A stretch of DNA of 53,133 nucleotides from Lachnospiraceae bacterium (GTDB lineage: Bacteria; Bacillota; Clostridia; Lachnospirales; Lachnospiraceae): the NCBI GenBank assembly GCA_028727605.1, contig JAQYOA010000017.1, positions 1 to 53,133 on the forward strand, read 5' to 3'. This document shows positions 28,173 through 37,457 of the stretch, in pieces; within the stretch, counting starts at the first letter, position 1, and every line of letters starts with the position of its first letter. The notes below the pieces were generated by a model. The model saw only the letters and a list, made by a program, of their open reading frames with translations. It did not search any database and was not told where the DNA came from. Made by a program: the position numbers and the translations under genes.

Positions 28173-30609
28173 ATCGAAAAATCAGGTTTTAGTGAGGGTA
28201 AAGCAGGAGTTTAATTTGGAAGCCTGTTTTTTAAATCCGCGAATTTTATTGTTTTTGATTATTCCATTTTTTAAGCCTGTTTGTATACAATATATCAGTT
28301 ATCTTGGATTTTTGGAAAAGATCATGGTAATTTGGAAAATTGCCGCAGCATTTCTGATTGGGATCTTGTTGATCCGAGAATTATATATTCATTCTACAAT
28401 TCCAAGTCTGGTTTGGGCGGTATCCCTTTTTGAGGTTAGCATCTTTTTTTCTACGTTATTTCATTTGGGGTATCTTCAAAGGGCATTAATTGATATGGTT
28501 TCTATGGTGGCTTTTGTGTCACTTCTTTTTTATGGGATGAAATTCAATTCCAAAAAGTTTTTCAGTTTGCTCGGTTGGACATTACGTATACTTGTATTGG
28601 TGGATCTGTGTTCGATGCTTGTTTTTCCGCGAGGGATTCCTGCAGATCTGTATACAAATGGTGAAAACCCTCTTTTCTTTATGACAATTGATAACGGCAG
28701 CGCCTTGTTTCTGTTGTTTTGTATGATGGTGTTCGCAATTGAAATTGAGATGATGACAGTGAGAGGACAACAACGGAAAATTCGGCTGCTTTTCTTATTA
28801 TTCTGTCCGATTTGTGCAGTTCTTTCGCATTCGGGTACTTCTCTGGTAGTGGTTGGCTTTTTTACTGTAGTGTTAGTATTACTGCATCGATTTGGTGATA
28901 GGATCAAATTCCCATGGAAAATGGTATGTACCGTGTATGGTTTGCTGGCAGCAGGTGTGATTATTATGCCGCAAAATACCATCGTTCGGTTAATTATGAC
29001 GAAAATTTTTCATTATTCTGCAGATCTGAGCGGAAGGGCTTTGCTATGGAGTGGAGCGATTGAAAAGCTTAAGGGACATGCTTTGTTGGGATATGGAAGG
29101 TCTGTACAGGATTATATTCCGGCCTGGGGAGGTTTCTTTTCATCACATAATTTCTGGTTGGAACTGCTTTTACAGGGTGGATTCGTTGCCGTGATCCTGT
29201 TTGTTGTGTGTGTTTGCATCTGTTATCAGAATTCAGGAAAATATCTTCAAACAAAGCAGGGGAAAACAGCAGCATTCGCATTTTTGGTTATGATGATTTC
29301 TGCGATGATGGAATCTGCCGTTCACTCCGTGTATCTGTTTGGAACAATGACTTTTTTGTATTGCAGCAAATGGTTAGTAATGGGTGATGATAGTAACTGC
29401 AGGCAGATAGAAGAGGAAACTGATCGAAAAAAGAAACAGACGGAAACAGCACTTGCTGATCTCATACTTCCTGTTGAAGAAAATACCAGACAGGTTTCTG
29501 CGAAAAGTGATTTCTTTGGACCGATTCTCAGCGTGATTGTTCCGATTTATAATGGAGAACATTTTTTACAGCAATTGATTTCCTCTATTATTCTTCAAAA
29601 GATGTCAGGGCTAGAATTGATTCTGGTAGATGATGGATCGACGGATCAAACTTTAACGATTTGCAGGGAATTTGAAAAGTCCTATGAGTGGATTAAGGTA
29701 TTTCATACGGAAAATATGGGAGTTTCTCATGCGCGAAATGTTGGACTTCGTCATGCGAAAGGAAAATGGATTCATTTTGTAGATTCCGATGATCATATCC
29801 TTCCGGGCATGTATACCAGATTTGTTCAAATGGCAGAGCATGGAATAGAGAATCCGGATGTGTTGGTCTGTGGCTGTATCAGAATTACTGCAAATAATGG
29901 AGAGAAAACGAGTTGCGGACCGGAAAGAACCGGTATTGTGACTGATGTAAATATTCCCAAATTATTTGATCATATGAGTATGGAACGGAGATATTATCTT
30001 TTGGATTATATCTGGAATAAATGGTATCGGAGAGAAGTAATTGAACGATATCGTATCCGCTTTCCTGAAAATTTATCTCTTGGAGAAGATTTTGCTTTTA
30101 ATGCAAAGTATTTTCAGCATGCCGAAAAAATAGTCCTGATCTCAGAGTGCTATTATCAGTATCAGATTCAGGAAGACGGTTTGGTAAGTCGCTTCCAGGA
30201 AGAACCCTGGAAGGGAAGAAAGATTCTCTACCGGGAACAAAACGAATTGTATAGGAAACTGGGATTACTTTCTGAAAATGAAAAGTGGATTCGCCAACAG
30301 GCCGGACAAATTGCTTTTGGTGACATTCGTATGATTTCTTCCCCCCGATGTTCGTATAAGTGGAAAGAAAAGAAGAAATTTGTTCAGAAAATGATAAAAA
30401 GTCCTCAATACGGATTGATTCTGGAATATCTTAAGGCAAAAGGAGAAACATCCATTCTCTTTCGTTGCTATTTTTATCTGTTTGCGCTTCGAAGTGCAGA
30501 GATTACTGCCGGTGTTATTTGTTTCGAAAAAAAGGTAAGAGATTTTATGCGAAAAGCTTTCCATAGTATTCAGAAAGGTCGGATAGGAAGGGCAAAGGAG
30601 AAGTCATGA
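28138..30609 (+). CDS. Fusion: N-terminal Wzy/O-antigen polymerase-like membrane domain + C-terminal GT2 glycosyltransferase
   Basis: One uninterrupted 823-aa ORF: ~400 aa multi-TM with SGRALLWSGAIEKLKGHALLGYGRSVQDYIP..GGFFSSHNFWLELLLQGGF, then PILSVIVPIYNGEHFLQQLISSIILQ...LILVDDGSTDQT...GVSHARNVGLRHAKGKWIHFVDSDD. Confidence 0.85.
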   Translation: MNQMWKRKWENKSKNQVLVRVKQEFNLEACFLNPRILLFLIIPFFKPVCIQYISYLGFLEKIMVIWKIAAAFLIGILLIRELYIHSTIPSLVWAVSLFEVSIFFSTLFHLGYLQRALIDMVSMVAFVSLLFYGMKFNSKKFFSLLGWTLRILVLVDLCSMLVFPRGIPADLYTNGENPLFFMTIDNGSALFLLFCMMVFAIEIEMMTVRGQQRKIRLLFLLFCPICAVLSHSGTSLVVVGFFTVVLVLLHRFGDRIKFPWKMVCTVYGLLAAGVIIMPQNTIVRLIMTKIFHYSADLSGRALLWSGAIEKLKGHALLGYGRSVQDYIPAWGGFFSSHNFWLELLLQGGFVAVILFVVCVCICYQNSGKYLQTKQGKTAAFAFLVMMISAMMESAVHSVYLFGTMTFLYCSKWLVMGDDSNCRQIEEETDRKKKQTETALADLILPVEENTRQVSAKSDFFGPILSVIVPIYNGEHFLQQLISSIILQKMSGLELILVDDGSTDQTLTICREFEKSYEWIKVFHTENMGVSHARNVGLRHAKGKWIHFVDSDDHILPGMYTRFVQMAEHGIENPDVLVCGCIRITANNGEKTSCGPERTGIVTDVNIPKLFDHMSMERRYYLLDYIWNKWYRREVIERYRIRFPENLSLGEDFAFNAKYFQHAEKIVLISECYYQYQIQEDGLVSRFQEEPWKGRKILYREQNELYRKLGLLSENEKWIRQQAGQIAFGDIRMISSPRCSYKWKEKKKFVQKMIKSPQYGLILEYLKAKGETSILFRCYFYLFALRSAEITAGVICFEKKVRDFMRKAFHSIQKGRIGRAKEKS

Positions 30610-31622
30610 AACAAGAGGAATTAATCAGCGTAGTAATTCCTGTCTATAATATTCAGGAGTACGTTGATGATTGTATCGAAAGTGTAGTTCATCAGACGTA
30701 TCAAAATTTGGAAATTATTATTGTCGATGACGGTTCTATTGATCAGAGTGGTAAGAAGTGTGATGCATGGGCAGGAAAGGATCCTCGTATTCAGGTAATA
30801 CATCAAAAAAATGGTGGTTTATCAGAAGCAAGAAATACGGGGATGAAGTATGTTTCCGGAAATTACGTTGGATTTGTTGATGGAGATGATGTGATATTTC
30901 CGGAAATGTACCAAAAGCTTCTTGACAATATGAGAGAGACTTCGGCTCAGATCAGCTGCTGTGAGCTGAAAAGAGATACGAACTTTTCCTTGAATCAAAG
31001 CTTGAAAACTCTGGACGGGTATCCAATAGAGGATTTAGAGGAACAGAAGAAAAAAAGAAGAGTTTTGTCAGGGCGGGATGCCATGCAGGCTTTGGTTTAT
31101 GAAAATCATTTCCAGGTTACTGTGTGGAATAAATTATATCACAAAAGTATACTGGATGGGATCTCCTTTGAAAAAGGAAAATATCATGAGGATGAATTCT
31201 GGACTTATCAAGTTGTTGCAAGAGCAGAGCGAATTGTTGTTCTGGATGAAGAACTTTATGGCTATCGCCTGAGAGAAAACAGTATAACAACGCAGCAATA
31301 TTCGTTGAAGCATCTGGATTTATTGGAGGCCAGAGCAAAAAGGCTGGCATTTCTGGAGCAGAATTACCCGGAATTAATTCCGGAAGCCAAATGCAATTTA
31401 CGTTTTGAATGTATTCGGGCATATCAGTTCAGTACACTTAGTATGCCCAAAGAGATGGCTAAAATAGGAAGAAGGAAAGCGTACACTGTTGCAAAACAGC
31501 ATCCAATCAGCTATGCGGATTATAAGAAACTTCCTGTTGGAAGAAGAGTCTGGTGCGGACTGTCGAGAATATCCTTTCCGATGACCTGTTATATTCGTAA
31601 TTGGCTGCATTATGGACCGTAA
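30606..31622 (+). CDS. Glycosyltransferase family 2
   Basis: LISVVIPVYNIQEYVDDCIESVVHQTYQNLEIIIVDDGSIDQSG ... GLSEARNTGMKYVSGNYVGFVDGDD. Confidence 0.93.
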   Translation: MKQEELISVVIPVYNIQEYVDDCIESVVHQTYQNLEIIIVDDGSIDQSGKKCDAWAGKDPRIQVIHQKNGGLSEARNTGMKYVSGNYVGFVDGDDVIFPEMYQKLLDNMRETSAQISCCELKRDTNFSLNQSLKTLDGYPIEDLEEQKKKRRVLSGRDAMQALVYENHFQVTVWNKLYHKSILDGISFEKGKYHEDEFWTYQVVARAERIVVLDEELYGYRLRENSITTQQYSLKHLDLLEARAKRLAFLEQNYPELIPEAKCNLRFECIRAYQFSTLSMPKEMAKIGRRKAYTVAKQHPISYADYKKLPVGRRVWCGLSRISFPMTCYIRNWLHYGP

Positions 31623-31649
31623 AAGTGAGGAAAAAGAAAAGAGTTTGCT

Positions 31650-32801
31650 ATGAGAATTGTTGTAATTGGAGTGTATTATGCTTCAAATCTTGGAGATGCA
31701 GTGATTTGTGACTGTGTTGCACATTGGCTAAAGGAAAAATGGCCGTTATCAGAGATTGATGTAATTGATATTGAGAATAAACAGTGTTTTGAAAAACAGG
31801 AAGATACTTCACTGCGGCTTTTGGAATATCGCAGACGTAAACTGCAATGGGATTACTTTCTGACAAAACATAAGATTCGTGACAGAGTGTATTATTGGAA
31901 TCAGTTAGATGTTGAAACAAGACAGTCGTTTTATGATCAGATTGCAGAAAAAAAATATGATGCGGCTGTATTTGCAGGCGGGCAGCTATTTATGGACTGG
32001 CTCTCTGTTGATTTGACAGAGTTTTTAAGGCGTTTTGAAAAAGTTGGGACACCGGTTTATTTTAATGCCTGTGGAACCGGACTTGCTGTGAGCGAGAAAA
32101 TACGCAGTTTACTGTCTCGATATTTACAGAATTCGAATGTAAAATTGATTTCCACCCGTGACGATAAAGAACAGATTGAAAGATGTTATCTCGGGGGGAA
32201 GAGAACAGCAGTTAAGACGTATGATCCTGCTTTATGGGCAGCACAGGTGTATGGTGTTTCTAAAAATTCTTCCAGTCAGGTGATCGGATTGGGAGTGATG
32301 TATTCGAATCATGCGCCGCTCTGGAAAATAACACGTTTTTGGCTACGGTTGATTAAAATGTTGGATGAAAAGAAGATACCGTGGAAAATGTTCTGTAACG
32401 GAGCTATTGATGATTACAATTATGCAGCGTATCTATTGGAAAAGGCAGGAAAGAAGAAGGAAAGCTATCTTTATGATTATCCCGAGAATCCTGAGGAGCT
32501 CATCAGGCAGATTACTTCCTTTCGCAGCCTGATTTCTTTTCGTCTTCATAGTCATATTATAGCAACATCTTTTCAGATTCCGGCAATTGCTGTGGTCTGG
32601 GATGAAAAACTCCGCTTTTTCTACCGCAATCTTGAACATGAGGAAAGATGTAAAACGATTTCTGATAGTGCAGATTCTGTTTTGAAAGCTTTGAAAAAAG
32701 CGGAAGAAGAAGGATATGACTGGAATTTGATCGAAAAACAGAAAAATTTCTCCAGAGAGTTACTGGTTGGAACTTTGCAGGAGGAGGAGCAGATTGGGTA
32801 G
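31650..32801 (+). CDS. Polysaccharide pyruvyl transferase family protein
   Basis: MRIVVIGVYYASNLGDAVICDCVAHWL ... GGQLFMDW ... ISTRDDKEQ ... SFRLHSHIIATSFQIPAIAVVWDEKLRFFY. Confidence 0.82.
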   Translation: MRIVVIGVYYASNLGDAVICDCVAHWLKEKWPLSEIDVIDIENKQCFEKQEDTSLRLLEYRRRKLQWDYFLTKHKIRDRVYYWNQLDVETRQSFYDQIAEKKYDAAVFAGGQLFMDWLSVDLTEFLRRFEKVGTPVYFNACGTGLAVSEKIRSLLSRYLQNSNVKLISTRDDKEQIERCYLGGKRTAVKTYDPALWAAQVYGVSKNSSSQVIGLGVMYSNHAPLWKITRFWLRLIKMLDEKKIPWKMFCNGAIDDYNYAAYLLEKAGKKKESYLYDYPENPEELIRQITSFRSLISFRLHSHIIATSFQIPAIAVVWDEKLRFFYRNLEHEERCKTISDSADSVLKALKKAEEEGYDWNLIEKQKNFSRELLVGTLQEEEQIG

Positions 32802-34200
32802 AGGAAAAGAACTTGTTAAAAATACTGCAATTGTAGCAGTGGGGAAGGTATGCACTAAATTTCTTTCTTTTTTTCTCCTTCCGTTTTATACGGCAGTTTT
32901 GTCAACGGAAGAGTACGGAATTGTAGATTTGTTAAACACCTATATTTCTTTGCTGCTCCCGATTATTGCGTTTCAGATTGAAGATGCATTATTTCGATTT
33001 CTGGTAGATGTACGCCAGCGGGAAGAGGAAAAAAGAAAAGTTATTTCCACAGTGACGCTTTTTGCGGCATTTCAGAGCGTATTGTTTATCATCATTTTTA
33101 CAGTGATTCGTCAATTTGTTTCCATACAGTATGGAAATTATTTAATGATGAATGTAGTGGTTTCTATCTTTTCCGGAGCAATGCTGCAGCTGGCGAGAGG
33201 AGTTGGAGATAATTACACCTATGCGTTTGGAAGTTTTCTGACAGCACTTGTGGCGATTTTGATGAATATCGGATTGGTGCTTTTCCTGAGAATGGGTGCA
33301 GAAGGGTTATTGATCACTTCCTTTGTTTCGAATCTGATTGGTGTAAGTTATATTGTTATAAAGGATAAAGTATATCGGTTGGTTCGAATCCGGTGGTTTG
33401 ACAGAGGATATTTAAAAGAGATGCTGTCGTATTCACTGCCGCTTGTGCCGAACTACTTATCCTGGTGGGTGGTTGGCGCCAGCGATAAATCGATTGTAAG
33501 GTATTTTCTGGGAATTTCTCAAAATGGTATTTTATCCGTATCTCAGAAGTTTTCTACGGCATATACCTCTTTTTACAGTATTTTTAATTTGACCTGGACA
33601 GAAAGTGCGGCTGTTCATCGGGGAGATGAGGATAGAGAAAGCTTTTATTCCCAGATTATTGACATGGCTTTTCGTGTGTTATCCTGTGTCTGTATGGGAA
33701 TTATTGCAGTTGTGGCGTTGGTTTTTCCTTATATGATACATGAAAACTATGCAGAATCCTATTACCAGATTCCAATTTATATGATTTCTTCACTTCTGTA
33801 CTCTGTGATTGGCATTTACAGTGTGGTTTACGTTGCATATAAAAAAACAGACAAGATTGCAAAGACGTCACTGATAGCAGCTATTATCAATGTTGCAGTC
33901 AATGTGTGTCTGATTCGTTACATTGGATTGTATGCAGCTTCGATTTCATCTGCGGTGGCTTATGGTGTGATGCTTGTGCTCCGCTATTTCGATATTCAAA
34001 AGCTTGTACATGTTCGCATGAAACGATCTGTGTTGATTACTGTGATTCTGTGTATGGCGATAAATATTGCTACATATTATTTAAGAATAACATGGCTTTC
34101 AGTTTTGAATTTAGTATGGATTGTTTTCTATTCGATTCTTATGAATCGGAAAATACTGAATGAACTATTGCATGCAGTAAAAAGTAAGATAGGAAAGTAA
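32794..34200 (+). CDS. Oligosaccharide flippase (Wzx-like)
   Basis: TTG start after gaggaggag RBS; LGRGKELVKNTAIVAVGKVCTKFLSFFLLPFYTAVLSTEEYGIVDLLNTY. Confidence 0.88.
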   Translation: MGRGKELVKNTAIVAVGKVCTKFLSFFLLPFYTAVLSTEEYGIVDLLNTYISLLLPIIAFQIEDALFRFLVDVRQREEEKRKVISTVTLFAAFQSVLFIIIFTVIRQFVSIQYGNYLMMNVVVSIFSGAMLQLARGVGDNYTYAFGSFLTALVAILMNIGLVLFLRMGAEGLLITSFVSNLIGVSYIVIKDKVYRLVRIRWFDRGYLKEMLSYSLPLVPNYLSWWVVGASDKSIVRYFLGISQNGILSVSQKFSTAYTSFYSIFNLTWTESAAVHRGDEDRESFYSQIIDMAFRVLSCVCMGIIAVVALVFPYMIHENYAESYYQIPIYMISSLLYSVIGIYSVVYVAYKKTDKIAKTSLIAAIINVAVNVCLIRYIGLYAASISSAVAYGVMLVLRYFDIQKLVHVRMKRSVLITVILCMAINIATYYLRITWLSVLNLVWIVFYSILMNRKILNELLHAVKSKIGK

Positions 34201-34211
34201 AGGAGTACGTG

Positions 34212-35048
34212 ATGAACGGGATGAATTCAATGATTTCAGTAATACTTCCGGTATATAATGGAGAACAGTTTCTGGCGAAAAGTATAGAAAGCTGTCAGAA
34301 ACAGACTTATACAAACTGGGAATTGTTAATTATTGATGATGGGTCTACGGATCACAGTCCGGAGATTGCCCAAAAATTTGCCGAAGAGGACCATCGGATT
34401 CATTATTATCGAAATGAGAAAAACTTAAGACTTCCAAGAACATTAAACCGGGGCTTCTCACTTGCCTCTGGGGCGTACTTAACCTGGACTTCAGATGATA
34501 ATTACTATTATGATACTGCATTCGAAAAAATGGTAACAGCACTAAACGAAAAGAAGAGTGATTTTGTTTTTTCTTCCTGTGCGATTATAAATGAAAAAGA
34601 TGAGCAGACTTTGATTATATCGGCTCCGGAAGATTATGCTCATGCTATTTGGGATTATAATTTTGTGGGTGCATGTTTTATGTATACACGAAAAGTGTAT
34701 GAGATCGTTGGAGATTATGATCCGGATCTGTTTTTGTGTGAGGACTATGATTATTGGCTGCGGATTTTTGCTTCGTTTCCGGTAACTTATCTTGATGAAA
34801 TATTATATGCCTATCGACGTCATGAAAAAGCATTGTCGGTTACACATCGGGATGGACAATATGAGGCTATGGAAAAAGCACTTTTGAAGAATTTCAAATT
34901 GAAGAAAAATCCAACTACACTGGATCGATTTTATCTTTATCGCGGATTACATAGAAGTCGATCTCTGAAGAAATCAGTGCTGCAAAAGTACCATTATTTT
35001 CCGATGTTAATCTATTATAAAATCTGGCATAAGACCATTGGAAGGTAA
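34212..35048 (+). CDS. Glycosyltransferase family 2
   Basis: MISVILPVYNGEQFLAKSIESCQKQTYTNWELLIIDDGSTDHSPEIAQKFA ... LSLASGAYLTWTSDDN. Confidence 0.9.
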   Translation: MNGMNSMISVILPVYNGEQFLAKSIESCQKQTYTNWELLIIDDGSTDHSPEIAQKFAEEDHRIHYYRNEKNLRLPRTLNRGFSLASGAYLTWTSDDNYYYDTAFEKMVTALNEKKSDFVFSSCAIINEKDEQTLIISAPEDYAHAIWDYNFVGACFMYTRKVYEIVGDYDPDLFLCEDYDYWLRIFASFPVTYLDEILYAYRRHEKALSVTHRDGQYEAMEKALLKNFKLKKNPTTLDRFYLYRGLHRSRSLKKSVLQKYHYFPMLIYYKIWHKTIGR

Positions 35049-35095
35049 GAAAAAATAAGTACCTGCAGTTAATATATGGAATATGAATTTTCCTC

Positions 35096-35125
35096 TTGCA
35101 ATACTGCTCTATCTTGTTATATAAT
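35096..35125 (+). promoter_or_regulatory. Promoter in cluster 2 - DUF454 intergenic region
   Basis: TTGCAA - 18 nt - TATAAT. Confidence 0.6.
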
Positions 35126-35156
35126 ATGGATGCGTGATAGCGGTGACTAACCATCA

Positions 35157-35197
35157 GGAAAAGAAAGAAGAAGTTAAATTCTTCTTTTTTCTTTCCT
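35157..35197 (+). terminator. Intrinsic terminator (purine/pyrimidine stem)
   Basis: ggaaaagaaagaagaa-gttaaa-ttcttcttttttctttcc. Confidence 0.65.
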
Positions 35198-35304
35198 TGA
35201 AAGTTAGTATGAACTAATATATGTTGTGATAAACATACATAAGTTACAAGAAGATAAGTGATGATGGAAGAAAACAAAAGAATGGAAAGAGAGGATGCAA
35301 CCTT

Positions 35305-35694
35305 ATGAAAAAAAATCCCTTAAGATGGATTTGGATGCTGATTGGTTTTTTGTGTCTTGCGCTTGGCACAATCGGGATTGTATTGCCGATTCTGCCTACG
35401 GTGCCGTTTTATATGGCAACTCTGTTTTGCTTTGCCAAGAGTTCAAAAAGGCTTCATGACTGGTTCCTTGGCACCAGCCTTTACCGAAACCATCTGGATG
35501 ATTTTGTAAAGCAAAGAGCGATGACAATGAAAACGAAACTGAGAATTATCGGAATGGTGACACTGGTTATGGCGATCGGTTTTTGGTGTATGAAAGAGGT
35601 ACCGATCGGACAGGCATGTCTGGCGGTGGTATGGGTTTGCCATTTGCTGTATTTCTTCCTGAGAGTAAAAACGATTCAGACGGAGGGTGTATGA
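35305..35694 (+). CDS. DUF454 (YbaN) family membrane protein
   Basis: [76 protein letters not shown]. Confidence 0.92.
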   Translation: MKKNPLRWIWMLIGFLCLALGTIGIVLPILPTVPFYMATLFCFAKSSKRLHDWFLGTSLYRNHLDDFVKQRAMTMKTKLRIIGMVTLVMAIGFWCMKEVPIGQACLAVVWVCHLLYFFLRVKTIQTEGV

Positions 35695-37457
35695 TTAAGA
35701 CAAGACTGATTCAACTGCTGGCACATGCGAAGAAATATATCGCATATCAGGTGCTTTGGAAATGGCTGTCGCTGATTTGTCAGATTGTGATGATCTTTCA
35801 TGCGGCTGCGCTTCTGGAAGATCTTTACCAGGGAACGGTAACGGAAAAAGGAATTCTCGTCTGCGGTATTACCGTTCTTATCTGCATATGTCTGCGTTTT
35901 CTGTTTGAGCGGCAGGCTTCCTATGCCTCCTATCGGGCGAGTGTGGACGTAAAATGGACGCTGCGGAAAAAAATATATGAGAAACTGCTGCGTCTTGGAG
36001 CCTCCTACAAAGAGAGTACGGCGACTTCCGAGGTGGTGCAAATGGCGGCAGAGGGTGTCGAACAGCTGGAGACTTACTTTGGCAGATATCTGTCGCAGCT
36101 CTTTTACAGTATCTTATCACCGGTCACTCTTTTTGCGGTACTGATTTTTGTCAATCGAAAAGCAAGCATTATACTTCTGATCTGTGTTCCGCTGATTCCG
36201 ATTTCTATTGTGGCGGTTCAGAAAATTGCAAAGAAACTGTTGAACCAATACTGGGGAATCTATACCAGTCTGGGCGATTCCTTTCTGGAAAATCTTCAGG
36301 GGCTGACGACGCTGAAGATTTATCAGGCTGATCAGGAAAAGGCAGATGAGATGGATGAGGAGTCTCAGAGATTTCGCCGGATTACGATGAAAGTACTGAC
36401 GATGCAGCTGAACTCCACCAGTGTGATGGATATCATTGCCTATGGCGGTGCCGCAGTCGGAATGATCGTGGCGCTCCTGGAATTTTCCGCAGGAAATGCA
36501 GGTTTTGGAGATACGCTTAAGATCATACTATTGGCTTCCGAGTTCTTTCTTCCGCTTCGGCTTCTGGGTTCCTTTTTCCATATTGCCATGAACGGAATGG
36601 CGGCCAGTGATAAGATTTTTGCGCTTTTGGACCTGCCGGAACCTCAAAATGAAGGGGTGGAACTGACACCGGGAGAAATTTCCATAAAAATGCAGCAAGT
36701 ACAGTATTCCTATTCCGGAAGAGGAGCGGAGGAGCATCTGAAAAGCGAACCGCAGGAAGTGCTGAAGAATATTTCAATGGAATTTCCGTTCGGCAGCTTT
36801 ACTTCTCTGGTGGGAACTTCCGGATGCGGAAAGAGTACGATTGCAGGAATCCTCATGGGAAGAAATAAGGGGTATCGGGGCTCCATTACCCTTCAGGGAA
36901 AGGAATTGTCCGGGATTTCTGAGAAAAGTCTGATGGAACAGATTACCCTTGTCACACATAACACCTATCTGTTTCGGGGTACCGTTCGGGAAAACCTTCT
37001 GATGGGAAAAGCAACTGCTTCCGAGGAAGAGATGATGGAAGCACTGGAACAGGTGAATCTGAAAGGATTTCTGGAATCCCTGCAGGGACTGGACACGGTC
37101 GTGATGGAACGAGGCAGTAATTTTTCCGGCGGTCAGTGCCAGAGACTGGCGCTGGCAAGAGCACTTCTTCACGATACGCCGGTTTATATTTTTGACGAGG
37201 CTACTTCAAATATCGATATGGAAAGTGAAGAGATGATCATGAATGTGATCAGAAAAATGGCCGGAACCAAAACGGTTCTGTTGATTTCCCATCGTCTGGC
37301 AAATGTTGAGACATCCGACCGGATTTATCTGATGAAGGATGGCTACGTGGCAGAGAGCGGAACACATAGCGAATTGTTGGAAAAGAATGGTGCTTATGCA
37401 GAGCTTTACCATATGCAGAGCGAATTGGAGTCTTACGGAAAGGCGGTGGAAGGATGA
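35691..37457 (+). CDS. ABC transporter permease/ATP-binding protein (CydD-like half exporter)
   Basis: TM domain plus [14 protein letters not shown] Walker [33 protein letters not shown] signature/Walker B. Confidence 0.9.
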   Translation: MIKTRLIQLLAHAKKYIAYQVLWKWLSLICQIVMIFHAAALLEDLYQGTVTEKGILVCGITVLICICLRFLFERQASYASYRASVDVKWTLRKKIYEKLLRLGASYKESTATSEVVQMAAEGVEQLETYFGRYLSQLFYSILSPVTLFAVLIFVNRKASIILLICVPLIPISIVAVQKIAKKLLNQYWGIYTSLGDSFLENLQGLTTLKIYQADQEKADEMDEESQRFRRITMKVLTMQLNSTSVMDIIAYGGAAVGMIVALLEFSAGNAGFGDTLKIILLASEFFLPLRLLGSFFHIAMNGMAASDKIFALLDLPEPQNEGVELTPGEISIKMQQVQYSYSGRGAEEHLKSEPQEVLKNISMEFPFGSFTSLVGTSGCGKSTIAGILMGRNKGYRGSITLQGKELSGISEKSLMEQITLVTHNTYLFRGTVRENLLMGKATASEEEMMEALEQVNLKGFLESLQGLDTVVMERGSNFSGGQCQRLALARALLHDTPVYIFDEATSNIDMESEEMIMNVIRKMAGTKTVLLISHRLANVETSDRIYLMKDGYVAESGTHSELLEKNGAYAELYHMQSELESYGKAVEG

